The notes beneath the pieces were generated by a model. It had not been told where the DNA came from and searched no databases. It was given only the letters and a program-made list of their open reading frames with translations. DNA of 64,000 nt from Sphingomonas aliaeris (GTDB lineage Bacteria > Pseudomonadota > Alphaproteobacteria > Sphingomonadales > Sphingomonadaceae). Below, piece by piece: positions 1 to 8,065 of this stretch. Positions within the stretch are counted from its first letter, which is position 1. Every line of letters begins with the position of its first letter. The translations under genes were made by a program, and so were the position numbers. The DNA lies in contig NZ_CP061035.1 in the NCBI RefSeq assembly GCF_016743815.1, positions 1,552,501 to 1,616,500 of the forward strand, in the 5' to 3' direction.

Positions 1-7
1 GAGGCTG

Positions 8-1384
8 TCAGTCATACGCCTCCCGGTACCGTTTGACGACGCCCAGCGCGACGATGTTGAGGATCAGCGTCACCACGAACAGGGTCAGCCCCAGGGCGAA
101 GGCGGCAAGCGTCTTGGCGCTGTCGAACTCGGCCTCGCCGGTCAGCAGGTCAACGATCTGCTTCGTCACCGTCGTCGTGCTGGCAAAGGGATTCAGCGTC
201 AGCGTCGCGACGCCCGATGCCGCCATCACGACGATCATCGTCTCCCCGATCGCGCGGCTGATCGCCAGCAATACGCCGCCGACCACGCCAGGCAACGCGG
301 CGGGCAGCAGCACCTTGCGGATCGTCTCCGAACTGGTCGCGCCCATCGCCAGACTGCCGTCGCGCATCGCCGCGGGCACGGCGGCGATCGAATCGTCCGC
401 CATCGAGGATACGAACGGGATGATCATCACCCCCATGACGAGCCCCGCGGCCAGCGCGCTTTCCGAACTCGCCCAGCTGACCCCGATCCACACCGCGAAA
501 TCGCGCACCGCCGGGGCAACCGTCAGTGCGGCGAAATAGCCGTAGACGACGGTCGGCACGCCCGCGAGCATCTCCAGGATCGGCTTCATCCATTTGCGCA
601 CGGCGGGCTTCGCATATTGCGTCAGGTAGATCGCGCTCATCAGCCCGAACGGGATCGCCACGATCATCGCGATCACCGCGCCGATGAAGAACGTCCCCCA
701 GAACAGCGGCACCGCGCCCAGCGACGCGCCCGGATCCCGCGCGGATATGACCTGTGGGCTCCAGTGCGTTCCAAACAGGAAGTCGGTGATCGGCACGATG
801 CGGAAGAAGCGCGCGCTTTCGAACACCAGCGACACGACGATGCCGATCGTCGTCAGAATGGCGATCAGCGACGCCGCCAGCAGCATCAGCATCGCGACGC
901 GCTCGATCCGGGTACGCGCACGAAACCCCGCCTTGATCCTGAGATACGCCCATGCCCCGCTCGCAAACGCCAGCAGCAAAGCCACCGCGCTGCCGATCCA
1001 GTCATACCGGGATTGTGCCTCGTCATAGGCAGGCGCGAGCGTCTCGCTGAGCGGATGGAATGCGCCGAACCCTCGGCCATTCGCGAGATTGCGCGCTTCC
1101 GACAAGATCGCGGCGCGTTCGAAACCCTTTGGCGGCAGTTGCTGCGCGGCCGGCACCGTCAGCACGCGATCGGTGACGAGTGCCGGCGACGTGAACGCCC
1201 AGATCGCGATGAACAGCATCGCGGGCAGCAGCGTCCACAAAGCGACATAGGTGCCGTGGTGCGACGGCAGAGAGCTGAACCGCGCGCCGCTCGTCCGCCG
1301 GAACGTCGCCGCTCGCGCCCGCGCCGCGAGCCAGCCGATCAGGCCCAGCCCCGCGATCAGGAATAGAAGCGTCGGTGCCGACAT
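8..1384 (-). CDS. pstC: Phosphate ABC transporter permease PstC
   Basis: Inner-membrane permease of the high-affinity phosphate importer PstSCAB. The 458-residue protein is longer than E. coli PstC because of an N-terminal membrane segment and a periplasmic stretch before the permease core, a form common in alphaproteobacteria. The core carries several hydrophobic helices and the permease signature region (AIGETMIVVMAAS). The ATG at 1384 shares its A with the pstS stop codon, so the two are translationally coupled; a longer upstream reading in this frame is a shadow of pstS. pstA is expected just beyond the left edge. Regulated with pstS by the Pho box at 2505-2537. Confidence 0.95.
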   Translation of the reverse strand: MSAPTLLFLIAGLGLIGWLAARARAATFRRTSGARFSSLPSHHGTYVALWTLLPAMLFIAIWAFTSPALVTDRVLTVPAAQQLPPKGFERAAILSEARNLANGRGFGAFHPLSETLAPAYDEAQSRYDWIGSAVALLLAFASGAWAYLRIKAGFRARTRIERVAMLMLLAASLIAILTTIGIVVSLVFESARFFRIVPITDFLFGTHWSPQVISARDPGASLGAVPLFWGTFFIGAVIAMIVAIPFGLMSAIYLTQYAKPAVRKWMKPILEMLAGVPTVVYGYFAALTVAPAVRDFAVWIGVSWASSESALAAGLVMGVMIIPFVSSMADDSIAAVPAAMRDGSLAMGATSSETIRKVLLPAALPGVVGGVLLAISRAIGETMIVVMAASGVATLTLNPFASTTTVTKQIVDLLTGEAEFDSAKTLAAFALGLTLFVVTLILNIVALGVVKRYREAYD

Positions 1385-2436
1385 CAGTGCAGGTCCGCGG
1401 GGTTCATCCGCGTCCGCCCGGCCACCACCGCCGCCGCCTGCGCGCGGCCGGCAGGGGGCGAGGCGATCAGCCCCTTGGCGGTCAACGGGCCGTTCGGTTG
1501 CCACAACCCGGCATAGATCTTCAGGAAATCGGCAAGACCCGGGATCGCGGTCAGATGCGCCGCCTTGACGTACAGATATAACGGGCGCGATCCGGGATAG
1601 GCATTGTCCGCGATCGTCGCATAGGTCGGCGCGACCCCGTTCAGCGGAACGCCGTTCACATTGTCGCGGTTTTCCTCGAGATAGGAATAGCCGAAGATAC
1701 CGATCGCATTCGGGTTCGATTGCAGTTTCTGGACGATCAGATTGTCGTTCTCGCCCGCGTCGATATAGGCGCCGTCGTCGCGTATCCGCGTGCAAAGGGC
1801 GGCATAGCCGTCCTTGTCCGTCTCCTTCATCGCATGTGCGGCGGGGGAGACAGTCTCGCACCCCTTGTCGAGGATCAGTTCGGTCAGCGCGTCGCGCGTT
1901 CCGCTGGTCGCGGGCGGGCCGTAGACCTGGATCGGGGAGGGGGGCAGCGCCGGATTCACATCCGACCAAATGCGCGCGGTATTGCGCCGGCCGCCCGGTG
2001 TCGCAGCAAGCGCCTTGTACAGGTCGGCCGGGGTCAATTGCATTCGCGGGCCGTTCTTCGCCTCCGCGAAAGCGATCCCGTCCAGCCCGATCTGGATTTC
2101 CAGAATGTCCCGCACGCCGTTTCTGGCGCAGATCGCATATTCCGACGCCTTCATTCGGCGCGATGCATCGACGATATCCGGATGCGCCGCGCCGACCCCG
2201 GCGCAGAACAGCTTCATCCCGGGCCCCGTACCGGTCGCCTCGATCACCGGCGCCTTGATGCCGGGCGCGGAATTGACGAACTGTTCCGCCGCGGTCGTGG
2301 TGAACGGATACACCGTGGAAGACCCCACCACGGTGATATGATCGCGAGAGCCCGCACCCCCGCCGCTCGCCTGATCCTCGCACGCCGCCAGCGAAAGCGC
2401 GAGCGGGACGAGCAGAAAAGGCAGCAGTCTCGGCAC
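1384..2436 (-). CDS. pstS: Phosphate-binding lipoprotein PstS
   Basis: Substrate-binding component of the phosphate importer, 350 residues. The N-terminus is a lipoprotein signal peptide with a lipobox ending LAAC (Cys about residue 19), so it should be anchored in the membrane facing the periplasm. The mature start carries the PstS phosphate-loop motif VGSSTVYPF, and a second ligand loop SGTRDALTEL lies further on. The start is GTG at 2436 with GGAG about 11 bases upstream. It begins 69 bases downstream of a three-repeat Pho box and overlaps pstC by one base. Role follows from family and context. Confidence 0.96.
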   Translation of the reverse strand: MPRLLPFLLVPLALSLAACEDQASGGGAGSRDHITVVGSSTVYPFTTTAAEQFVNSAPGIKAPVIEATGTGPGMKLFCAGVGAAHPDIVDASRRMKASEYAICARNGVRDILEIQIGLDGIAFAEAKNGPRMQLTPADLYKALAATPGGRRNTARIWSDVNPALPPSPIQVYGPPATSGTRDALTELILDKGCETVSPAAHAMKETDKDGYAALCTRIRDDGAYIDAGENDNLIVQKLQSNPNAIGIFGYSYLEENRDNVNGVPLNGVAPTYATIADNAYPGSRPLYLYVKAAHLTAIPGLADFLKIYAGLWQPNGPLTAKGLIASPPAGRAQAAAVVAGRTRMNPADLH

Positions 2437-2504
2437 GTGTGAAACGTCTCCAGCGAAGGCGACGATCGGCCCGGCGACTCTCGCCCTAGCTCGCCGCTCC
2501 TGCG

Positions 2505-2537
2505 GCTGTGTGACAGTTCGGTTGCCGTTTTATGACA
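2505..2537 (-). promoter_or_regulatory. Pho box (three 11-bp direct repeats) upstream of pstS
   Basis: Read on the minus strand, three consecutive 11-mers are TGTCATAAAAC, GGCAACCGAAC and TGTCACACAGC. The first and third match the PhoB half-site (CTGTCA-type core with 11-bp phasing) and the middle one is degenerate. This is the expected architecture of a PhoB operator and sits 69 bases before the pstS start. It implies induction of pstSC under phosphate starvation through the PhoR kinase encoded at 3420-4616; phoB itself is not in the window. Confidence 0.85.
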
Positions 2538-2611
2538 TGGGGAACGGCGGCCGATGCTCCATATGACGGACATGAAAAAATGTTTTTGTCGTGCCACCTG
2601 CAGGTTGCCGT

Positions 2612-3160
2612 TTAGGAAATCCAACCTGGCAAGCATCGTGCAGTCCAGTTCTTGTCCTTCAGGCGGACAATGCAGACTAAACCGTGGCCGAAATCCTTTC
2701 TTTCAAGAAATGACGTCTCCACTACGGCCAAACGGCCATTCGTAGAGAAAATCGGGGTGGTGAATGACACAAAGGTCGCATGTCCCTCGGCGTCTTGTGC
2801 CGGGCCGGCAATACCTTTCCAACTGCAACTCGGTCTGAAGTCCGCCGAGCCGTAAGAAGCCTCCTGAACTATAAGGTCGTCATACTCCTTCTTAGATAAT
2901 CCCATCTTGACGCGATATTCGGGCACTATTTTAACAAGTTCCAGTCTTCGGGAAGACGAGCGCACGTCGTTTGGATATGCTGTCGCCGTACCGCCAATGG
3001 CCTTGGTGTATGCCGCTTGCAAGATCGCACAAGTGCGAGGTGCCGAAGCAAAAGTTTCCGCAATTCGGTAAGACTGGCCGGGCGATATCACCGCCGTCAT
3101 AGCGAGCAACCCATAAAGGCTGAAGGCAAGGGTTGCCGGCATCGTGGTTTGACCAATCAT
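2612..3160 (-). CDS. Hypothetical exported protein, low-GC orphan between phoR and pstS
   Basis: A 182-residue protein I do not recognise. The N-terminus has a hydrophobic stretch (residues about 8-27) that could be a signal peptide or anchor; the remainder is mixed and contains four cysteines spread over the chain. The coding sequence is clearly richer in A/T than its neighbours (2881-2940 has 23 G/C of 60), suggesting recent transfer. It lies inside the phosphate block, in the same direction, with a pair of phased TGTGAC repeats 215 bases upstream. Function unknown; a link to phosphate starvation would be inference from position only. Confidence 0.6.
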   Translation of the reverse strand: MIGQTTMPATLAFSLYGLLAMTAVISPGQSYRIAETFASAPRTCAILQAAYTKAIGGTATAYPNDVRSSSRRLELVKIVPEYRVKMGLSKKEYDDLIVQEASYGSADFRPSCSWKGIAGPAQDAEGHATFVSFTTPIFSTNGRLAVVETSFLERKDFGHGLVCIVRLKDKNWTARCLPGWIS

Positions 3161-3330
3161 TATCAGAGGTGCTGCCAGATGATCACCCTAACCCTTACGT
3201 TTGCAAGTCACCGACACAACGTTGTGATGTCCTACTCGCTCCAAACCCGCTACGCGCGTTGATGCTCTTTGACACCATCGAATTTCTTGACCCTGCCCGC
3301 GTCATTAAGCCCGCATCAGCCCCGATACCG

Positions 3331-3396
3331 TGTGACTTTCTGTGAACTTCGGCGCTCTTCCGCACCATCGCGACAGTGTGACCCTAGTGTGACCTT
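3331..3396 (-). promoter_or_regulatory. Cluster of four TGTGA repeats, possible regulator site
   Basis: TGTGA occurs at 3331, 3341, 3377 and 3388 on the plus strand. The last two lie in near-identical 11-mers (AGTGTGACCCT, AGTGTGACCTT) at 3375-3396; on the minus strand these read GGTCACACT repeated at 11-bp spacing, resembling weak PhoB half-sites. They sit between the end of phoR and the start of the hypothetical gene at 3160. The first pair is spaced 10 bp, not 11. Protein partner unknown. Confidence 0.35.
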
Positions 3397-3419
3397 ATGC
3401 GTAAACTTCCGGCGGTGAG

Positions 3420-4616
3420 TCAGCCCTTCGCCTCATGCGCCGGCAGGACGATCGAGACGGTGGTACCCGTGCCGACGATGCTGGAGATGTCCAGCCGTCC
3501 GCGGTGGCGCTCGACGATGTGCTTGACGATCGCGAGGCCGAGGCCGGTTCCGCCGCCCGCACGGCTACGGCCGGGATCGACGCGGTAGAATCGCTCGGTG
3601 AGGCGGGGGATATGTTCCGCCGCGATCCCGTCGCCTTTGTCCGCGACGCTCAGGCGGACCATGTTGCCCGCATCCTTCCACAGCTTCACCGTCACCGCCG
3701 AGTCGGTGCGACCGTATTTGATCGCGTTGCCGATCAGATTGTGGAGAACCTGGCTCAGCTGCACGCGGTCTCCTGCGACGGGCGGGACATGCTCGGCCAG
3801 ATCCAGCACGACGTCCCCTTTGGTAATCTCGGCCCGGACCTCGCCGATCAGGCCGGCGAGATCGACGGCACGATCGGGAAGGCGGTACTTTTCGGCCTCG
3901 ATGCGGCTCAGCGAGATGAGGTCCTCGACCAGCCGCTGCATCCGGCGCGCCTCATCGTCCATGATCTTGAGGAACCGGCCGCGCACCGCGGCGTCCTCGC
4001 CAGCTTCGTCGCGCAACGTCTCGATATAGCCGAGGATCGATGCCAGCGGGGTGCGCAGTTCGTGACTGGCATTGGCGACGAAATCGACACGCATCCGCTC
4101 GGCCGCATAGTTGCCCGTCTGGTCGATCAGATGCACGATGCGCTGGCCCGCCGCGCCGGACGCGACGCGCATCTGCCAGCGCTGGTCCAGCGTGCCGAGC
4201 CCGACCAGGTCGATCGGCTCCGTCTTGCCTGGCACCAGCGGCCCGACGAGCCGTTCGGCGGCGGCGGGATGACGGATGGCGAGGCGGACGTTCTGCCCGA
4301 CGATATGCCCGCCGAGCAGCGCCCTGGCCGGGGCGTTCGCATGCGTCACCCGGCCTTCCGTTACGATCAGGATGGGCTCGACGATCGCTTCCAGCACGTC
4401 CTCAAGCCCCGGCGGTGGTGCTTCGGCGACGGAAAGGGGCGGCACTGGTTCGCCTGCGACCTCGCTCGTCCCGGCGGCGGCGAGAACCGCCGCGATCCCG
4501 CCGATCAGCGTCACCAGCGTCGGCTGTATGTCCTGTCCCAGCAGGAAAACGGCGATCGCCGCCACGGCGACGATGCCGATCGCGAATGCTGTGCGGATGC
4601 CGAACCCCTGAACCAT
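3420..4616 (-). CDS. phoR: Phosphate regulon sensor histidine kinase PhoR
   Basis: Membrane sensor kinase of 398 residues. Two hydrophobic segments lie within the first 50 residues, followed by a PAS-like region, a HisKA domain with the phospho-accepting His in ASHELRTP (about residue 186), and a HATPase domain with N box (NLIGNAIKYG), G1 (DKGDGI) and G2 (GGTGLGLAIV) motifs. The gene is followed, after an orphan gene, by pstS and pstC, the usual phoR-pst arrangement. It should phosphorylate PhoB when phosphate is scarce. It is transcribed divergently from the operon that begins at 4698. Confidence 0.93.
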   Translation of the reverse strand: MVQGFGIRTAFAIGIVAVAAIAVFLLGQDIQPTLVTLIGGIAAVLAAAGTSEVAGEPVPPLSVAEAPPPGLEDVLEAIVEPILIVTEGRVTHANAPARALLGGHIVGQNVRLAIRHPAAAERLVGPLVPGKTEPIDLVGLGTLDQRWQMRVASGAAGQRIVHLIDQTGNYAAERMRVDFVANASHELRTPLASILGYIETLRDEAGEDAAVRGRFLKIMDDEARRMQRLVEDLISLSRIEAEKYRLPDRAVDLAGLIGEVRAEITKGDVVLDLAEHVPPVAGDRVQLSQVLHNLIGNAIKYGRTDSAVTVKLWKDAGNMVRLSVADKGDGIAAEHIPRLTERFYRVDPGRSRAGGGTGLGLAIVKHIVERHRGRLDISSIVGTGTTVSIVLPAHEAKG

Positions 4617-4697
4617 TATGGGACGCCTTAGCGCAAACGTGGTTAACCCGGATAGGCCCGCTTGCGTGGGCCGTACGATTGTGAAAGGGCTGGCTTC

Positions 4698-5099
4698 ATG
4701 AGCGACGACAAGGTCCAGAACGAAGCCGATGCAGGTACGACGCGCCGCCGCGCGCTGATGCTTGGCGCAGTGGGCGCGTCGGCGATCATCTCGATCCGCC
4801 CGGCTCTTGCCCAGACCAGTGCCTCCGTCATGGCGTGCGAGATACCGATCCCCGATCCGGCGCGCGCCGGCTCCGCGATCGCTGCCGACGGATCCGTGGT
4901 CCCTTCGGGCACGCCGGGATCGTTCGCCGCCAATGGCCGCGTGTTCAAGGCCGCCGACGTGAAGCGTGCCATGTCCGGCGGTCAGTTGCCGGGCACCGAT
5001 TACGATACCAGCCGCGCCTATATGCGTTACATCCGCAAGCTGCAGTCGGGCACCAGCGGCTTTACCTGCTTCGCCTCGCTACAGATGCCGCGCGGCTGA
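4698..5099 (+). CDS. Small Tat-exported protein heading an HPr-rel-A-like operon
   Basis: A 133-residue protein. Residues 17-43 form a twin-arginine type signal (TTRRRALMLGAVGAS followed by a hydrophobic run and an ALAQ cleavage site), so a folded protein of about 90 residues should reach the periplasm. The mature part has two cysteines and no family I recognise. It is the first gene of an operon with a PqqD-like protein, an HPr-kinase-like protein and a nucleotidyltransferase, so it could be the substrate they act on; that is inference. ATG at 4698 was chosen over an upstream in-frame start because the protein then begins shortly before the twin-arginine signal. Confidence 0.75.
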   Translation: MSDDKVQNEADAGTTRRRALMLGAVGASAIISIRPALAQTSASVMACEIPIPDPARAGSAIAADGSVVPSGTPGSFAANGRVFKAADVKRAMSGGQLPGTDYDTSRAYMRYIRKLQSGTSGFTCFASLQMPRG

Positions 5100-5103
5100 G
5101 GCC

Positions 5104-5379
5104 TTGGCCGAACGCCTGTTCCGCAGCGTCCGCGCCGAGACGTTGCGGATCGCCTTTCTCGACGATTTCACCCTTGTCTATCATCGCGCGTCCGGCATCA
5201 CGCATCTGCTGAACGCCCCGGCACCGGAGATATTGGCGGCATTGGGCGAGGCGGGCATGACGCTCGACGCGCTGGCGGGCGCGCTCGCCGTGGAATTTGA
5301 CTTGCCCGATCTGGATGTCGAGGCGCTGTCCGCAAGGCTGGACGAACTGGCATCCGCCGGACTGGTGCTCGCGGAATGA
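5104..5379 (+). CDS. PqqD-family protein (HPr-rel-A type)
   Basis: About 91 residues from the TTG at 5104, which lies just after the stop of the preceding gene. The protein follows the PqqD fold pattern: an N-terminal beta segment (LDDFTLVYHRASGITHLLN), then a helical winged-helix part ending LDELASAGLVLAE. PqqD domains serve as peptide-recognition elements that present precursor peptides to modifying enzymes. A longer reading to GTG 4966 would overlap the previous gene and looks non-native. The TTG start has GAGG only two bases upstream, so the exact start is uncertain. Its stop overlaps the kinase start (ATGA). Confidence 0.75.
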   Translation: MAERLFRSVRAETLRIAFLDDFTLVYHRASGITHLLNAPAPEILAALGEAGMTLDALAGALAVEFDLPDLDVEALSARLDELASAGLVLAE

Positions 5380-6257
5380 GGCACGCTTTCTCGGTCAGGA
5401 TCGGGCCGGTCGGTTTTCGCGTCGGATCGGACTGGCGAGCGCCGATCGACCAGCTTGCGGACCTCTATCGCGATTATCCGCCGCCCGATGACGGCGTTGC
5501 CGATTTCAACGTTCGATTGTTCGCGGCGCGGCCGTGGCGGCGATTCATCCGCCCGGCGGTGACGATCGGTGGAGATTTCATGCTGCCGGATGCCGCGCCG
5601 CTCCCCTTGGCGCAGGGTTTGCTCGCGGCCGAAATGGGCATGAACCTGCAAATGGCGCTGGGCCAGCGGCGCTATCTGTTGCTGCATGCGTCGGCGGTCG
5701 AACGGGACGGGCGCGCACTCTTGATGACGGGCGTGTCGGGGGCGGGGAAATCGACGCTTGCCGCCTTGTTGTCCTTGCGTGGTTGGCGGTTGATGGGGGA
5801 CGAATTCGCATTGCTCGATCCGGCGACAGGCATGGTTCACGCCTTTCCGCGGCTCGTCAGCCTCAAGAACAAGGCGATAGGCGTGGTCGAACGCGCCGCG
5901 GCGGGCCACCGCTTCGGGCCACTGATGGCCGGCACCCCGAAGGGCGACATCCGGCATCTCGTGCCGGATCCAGCTGCGATCGCCGCGATGTCAGTCCCGG
6001 CCCGGCCGGCGCTGATCCTGTTCCCGAGCTACGGATACGCGCCGGCAACGCGCCAGATACCGCAGATCGAGTCGTTCGTTCGGTTGACCCAGGCCTCGAC
6101 CAACTATGTGGCAATGGGGGAGCGGGGGTTCTCCGCCCTGACCGATCTGGTCAAGCGCGTCCCGTCGCTGGCGATCGATTATCCCGACACCGACACCGCA
6201 GTGGCTTTGGTCGAGGATGCCTGGGCAAACGCCGGGGCCGCGGGGTGCGCGGCATGA
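5376..6257 (+). CDS. HprK-related kinase A
   Basis: A 293-residue protein with a P-loop (GVSGAGKST, about residues 119-127) followed by GDEFALLDP, the pattern of HPr kinase/phosphorylase catalytic domains. It lacks the long N-terminal domain of true HprK. It fits the HprK-related kinase group found beside PqqD-like and nucleotidyltransferase genes. Homologues in lasso-peptide clusters (such as the paeninodin kinase) phosphorylate a serine of the precursor peptide, so peptide phosphorylation is a reasonable but unproven role. It overlaps both neighbours by four bases, showing tight coupling. Confidence 0.85.
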   Translation: MRHAFSVRIGPVGFRVGSDWRAPIDQLADLYRDYPPPDDGVADFNVRLFAARPWRRFIRPAVTIGGDFMLPDAAPLPLAQGLLAAEMGMNLQMALGQRRYLLLHASAVERDGRALLMTGVSGAGKSTLAALLSLRGWRLMGDEFALLDPATGMVHAFPRLVSLKNKAIGVVERAAAGHRFGPLMAGTPKGDIRHLVPDPAAIAAMSVPARPALILFPSYGYAPATRQIPQIESFVRLTQASTNYVAMGERGFSALTDLVKRVPSLAIDYPDTDTAVALVEDAWANAGAAGCAA

Positions 6258-7255
6258 GTGACGGCTGGCTGCTCGCTCGTGCACTTCGTTCGCCCGGCCA
6301 GACCCTGGAACTGGACGCCGGCGCCTGGACTGACCTGCTCGCGATCGCACGAGCCGAGCAGATGATCGGAACGTTGGCGCACCGGTTGAACGCGCTCGAA
6401 CTGCCAGGTTCGGTGCAGCGTATCCTGACCGACGCGCGCGCCTCCGCCGAGCAGGGGCGCGTGGCTGCTCTTTGGGAGGCGGAAGTCGCCCGCCGGGTGC
6501 TGGCTCCGCTGGGCGTACCGGTCGTTCTTTTGAAGGGAACCGCATTCGTCGCCGCCGGTCTCAAGGCAGGGCAGGGCCGGTCGATCGGCGATCTCGATAT
6601 CCTCGTGCCACGCGCAGCCATCGATGCGGTCGAAAAGGCGTTGCTTCGCAACGGGTGGGAATGGGTCAAGCCGGATCCGTATGACGATGCGTATTACCGG
6701 CGATGGATGCATGAACTGCCGCCGCTGATCCACCGCGACCGGGATCGGATGATCGACGTCCATCACACAATACTGCCGCTGACCGCGCGCATCACCCCGG
6801 ACGCGGACGCTCTGCTGGACGATAGCGTGGAGATCGCGCCGGGCGTCCGGACGCTCTCACCGAACGACATGCTGGTGCATGCGGCGGCGCATCTGTTTGC
6901 CGACGGTGATCTCGCCGGCGGTATGCGGAACCTGTGGGATGTGCATTGCCTTATCGAAGAATATGGCAGCGATGGTCTCATGGTACGTGCGCAGCAGCAT
7001 GGCCTCGGTCGCGAAATGAAGCGCGCACTGCGACTGGCGAGCGCCCTTTACGGAGATGCCGAAGGAGTATCGCCGGTCGATTGGCTATATCTACGGCGTA
7101 TGACCGCTCGAGATGGCTGGGGCCGGCCCCGGCGCATGCTCGTCCGACAGGCATTCTACATCCGCTCGCATTGGATACGCATGCCGCCGACGATGCTGGC
7201 CCGGCATCTCTGGACGAAGTGGCGCAAGGGCGCGGCAGATCGTGGCAGCGCCTGA
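6254..7255 (+). CDS. Nucleotidyltransferase family protein (PF14907-like)
   Basis: 333 residues with a nucleotidyltransferase core: a helical N-terminus, VLLKGTAF, then GRSIGDLDILVP, where the DxD pair should bind metal, and a third acidic/His strand (MIDVHH). Members of this uncharacterised family occur with HprK-like kinases in lasso-peptide and exopolysaccharide contexts. The ATG at 6254 overlaps the kinase stop (ATGA); reading further upstream in this frame only shadows the kinase. It is the last gene of the 4698-7255 operon. A second member of the family lies at 41885-43042. Substrate unknown. Confidence 0.85.
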   Translation: MSDGWLLARALRSPGQTLELDAGAWTDLLAIARAEQMIGTLAHRLNALELPGSVQRILTDARASAEQGRVAALWEAEVARRVLAPLGVPVVLLKGTAFVAAGLKAGQGRSIGDLDILVPRAAIDAVEKALLRNGWEWVKPDPYDDAYYRRWMHELPPLIHRDRDRMIDVHHTILPLTARITPDADALLDDSVEIAPGVRTLSPNDMLVHAAAHLFADGDLAGGMRNLWDVHCLIEEYGSDGLMVRAQQHGLGREMKRALRLASALYGDAEGVSPVDWLYLRRMTARDGWGRPRRMLVRQAFYIRSHWIRMPPTMLARHLWTKWRKGAADRGSA

Positions 7256-7352
7256 AGTATTTCATTTCACTAAGCTGACTAACGGGTTCAGCACGTCGTA
7301 ACTGCTCCCCGCCTAAAACCGGCCTACGAACAATAGTAGGAAGGGTCGTGTC

Positions 7353-7559
7353 ATGGCCAATAGACGATGGACTGAGGAAGACGTTGCGGATCTGCGCGAG
7401 CAGGTTGCCGCGGGACGCACCGTCCGCGAAATCGCGCACGGCATGATGCGGTCGCAGGAGGCGACGCGCGCCCGCATGCAGATGCTGGGGCTGACCAAGC
7501 CCCGCGAGTTCAAAGCCCCTGCGAAAATTTTGGCACAGCAGGAACTTACGGAACAATAA
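7353..7559 (+). CDS. Small hypothetical protein with a predicted helix-turn-helix
   Basis: A 68-residue basic protein. Residues 4-45 (starting RRWTEEDVADLREQV, then a turn and VREIAHGM) look like a SANT/Myb- or GcrA-like helix-turn-helix, which would suit DNA binding. It ends with a short polar tail. It stands alone 97 bases after the HPr-rel-A-like operon, with AGG upstream of the ATG. No specific target can be read from the sequence. Confidence 0.65.
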   Translation: MANRRWTEEDVADLREQVAAGRTVREIAHGMMRSQEATRARMQMLGLTKPREFKAPAKILAQQELTEQ

Positions 7560-7606
7560 TCTTACCGTAATGTTTCTGCTCCGTTACAAACAGAGGGAGA
7601 GTTCAC

Positions 7607-7924
7607 ATGTCGGATTATCGTAGCACGGACCGCGATACCGTCGTCGTCAAGCGCCGCAGCGGCGGAACCGTGATCGCCGTCATCGTCGTGGCCGCGCTGG
7701 TCATCGTTGGCTTGCTGTTCGCGACGGGGTTCTGGAGCGCCGACGTGAAGGAAGGGGCATTGCCGGACGTGTCGGTCAAGGGCGGTGAAATGCCGAAGGT
7801 CGATGTCGATTCCAAGGAAGTCGTCGTTGGCACGAGCAAGGCAAAGGTCGAAGTGCCGAAGGTCGAGACCGAAACCAAGACGATCGACGTACCGGTCGTG
7901 GGCGTCAAGGACGACAACAAGTAA
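7607..7924 (+). CDS. Hypothetical single-pass membrane protein with repetitive KVEV-type tail
   Basis: 105 residues: a short charged N-terminus, one transmembrane helix (about residues 21-42), and an external tail built of alternating Val/Lys/Asp/Glu strands (KVDVDSKEVVVG, KVEVPKVETETK). The inside-positive start predicts the tail is periplasmic. A good ribosome-binding site (GAGGGAGAG) precedes the ATG. A GGAAC at 7550-7554 followed 16 bases later by TGTTT resembles a degenerate EcfG stress promoter. A terminator follows at 8000-8032. Function unknown. Confidence 0.7.
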   Translation: MSDYRSTDRDTVVVKRRSGGTVIAVIVVAALVIVGLLFATGFWSADVKEGALPDVSVKGGEMPKVDVDSKEVVVGTSKAKVEVPKVETETKTIDVPVVGVKDDNK

Positions 7925-7999
7925 GCCTGTCGTCCAGCGAACGTTTTTGCCGCTTATCTGGCGTGTAAGCTGTACCGCGTATTTGGTGTGTATAAATGT

Positions 8000-8032
8000 G
8001 GGGCGTCCGGTAATTCGGACGCCTCATTTTTT
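8000..8032 (+). terminator. Rho-independent terminator
   Basis: GGGGCGTCCG pairs with CGGACGCCTC across a six-base loop (one G-U pair), then ATTTTTT. It ends the transcript of the 7607-7924 gene and faces the convergent gph gene. Confidence 0.85.
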
Positions 8033-8065
8033 GCGCGGTCGTTCTGGCGGCTTACCAAGCATACC

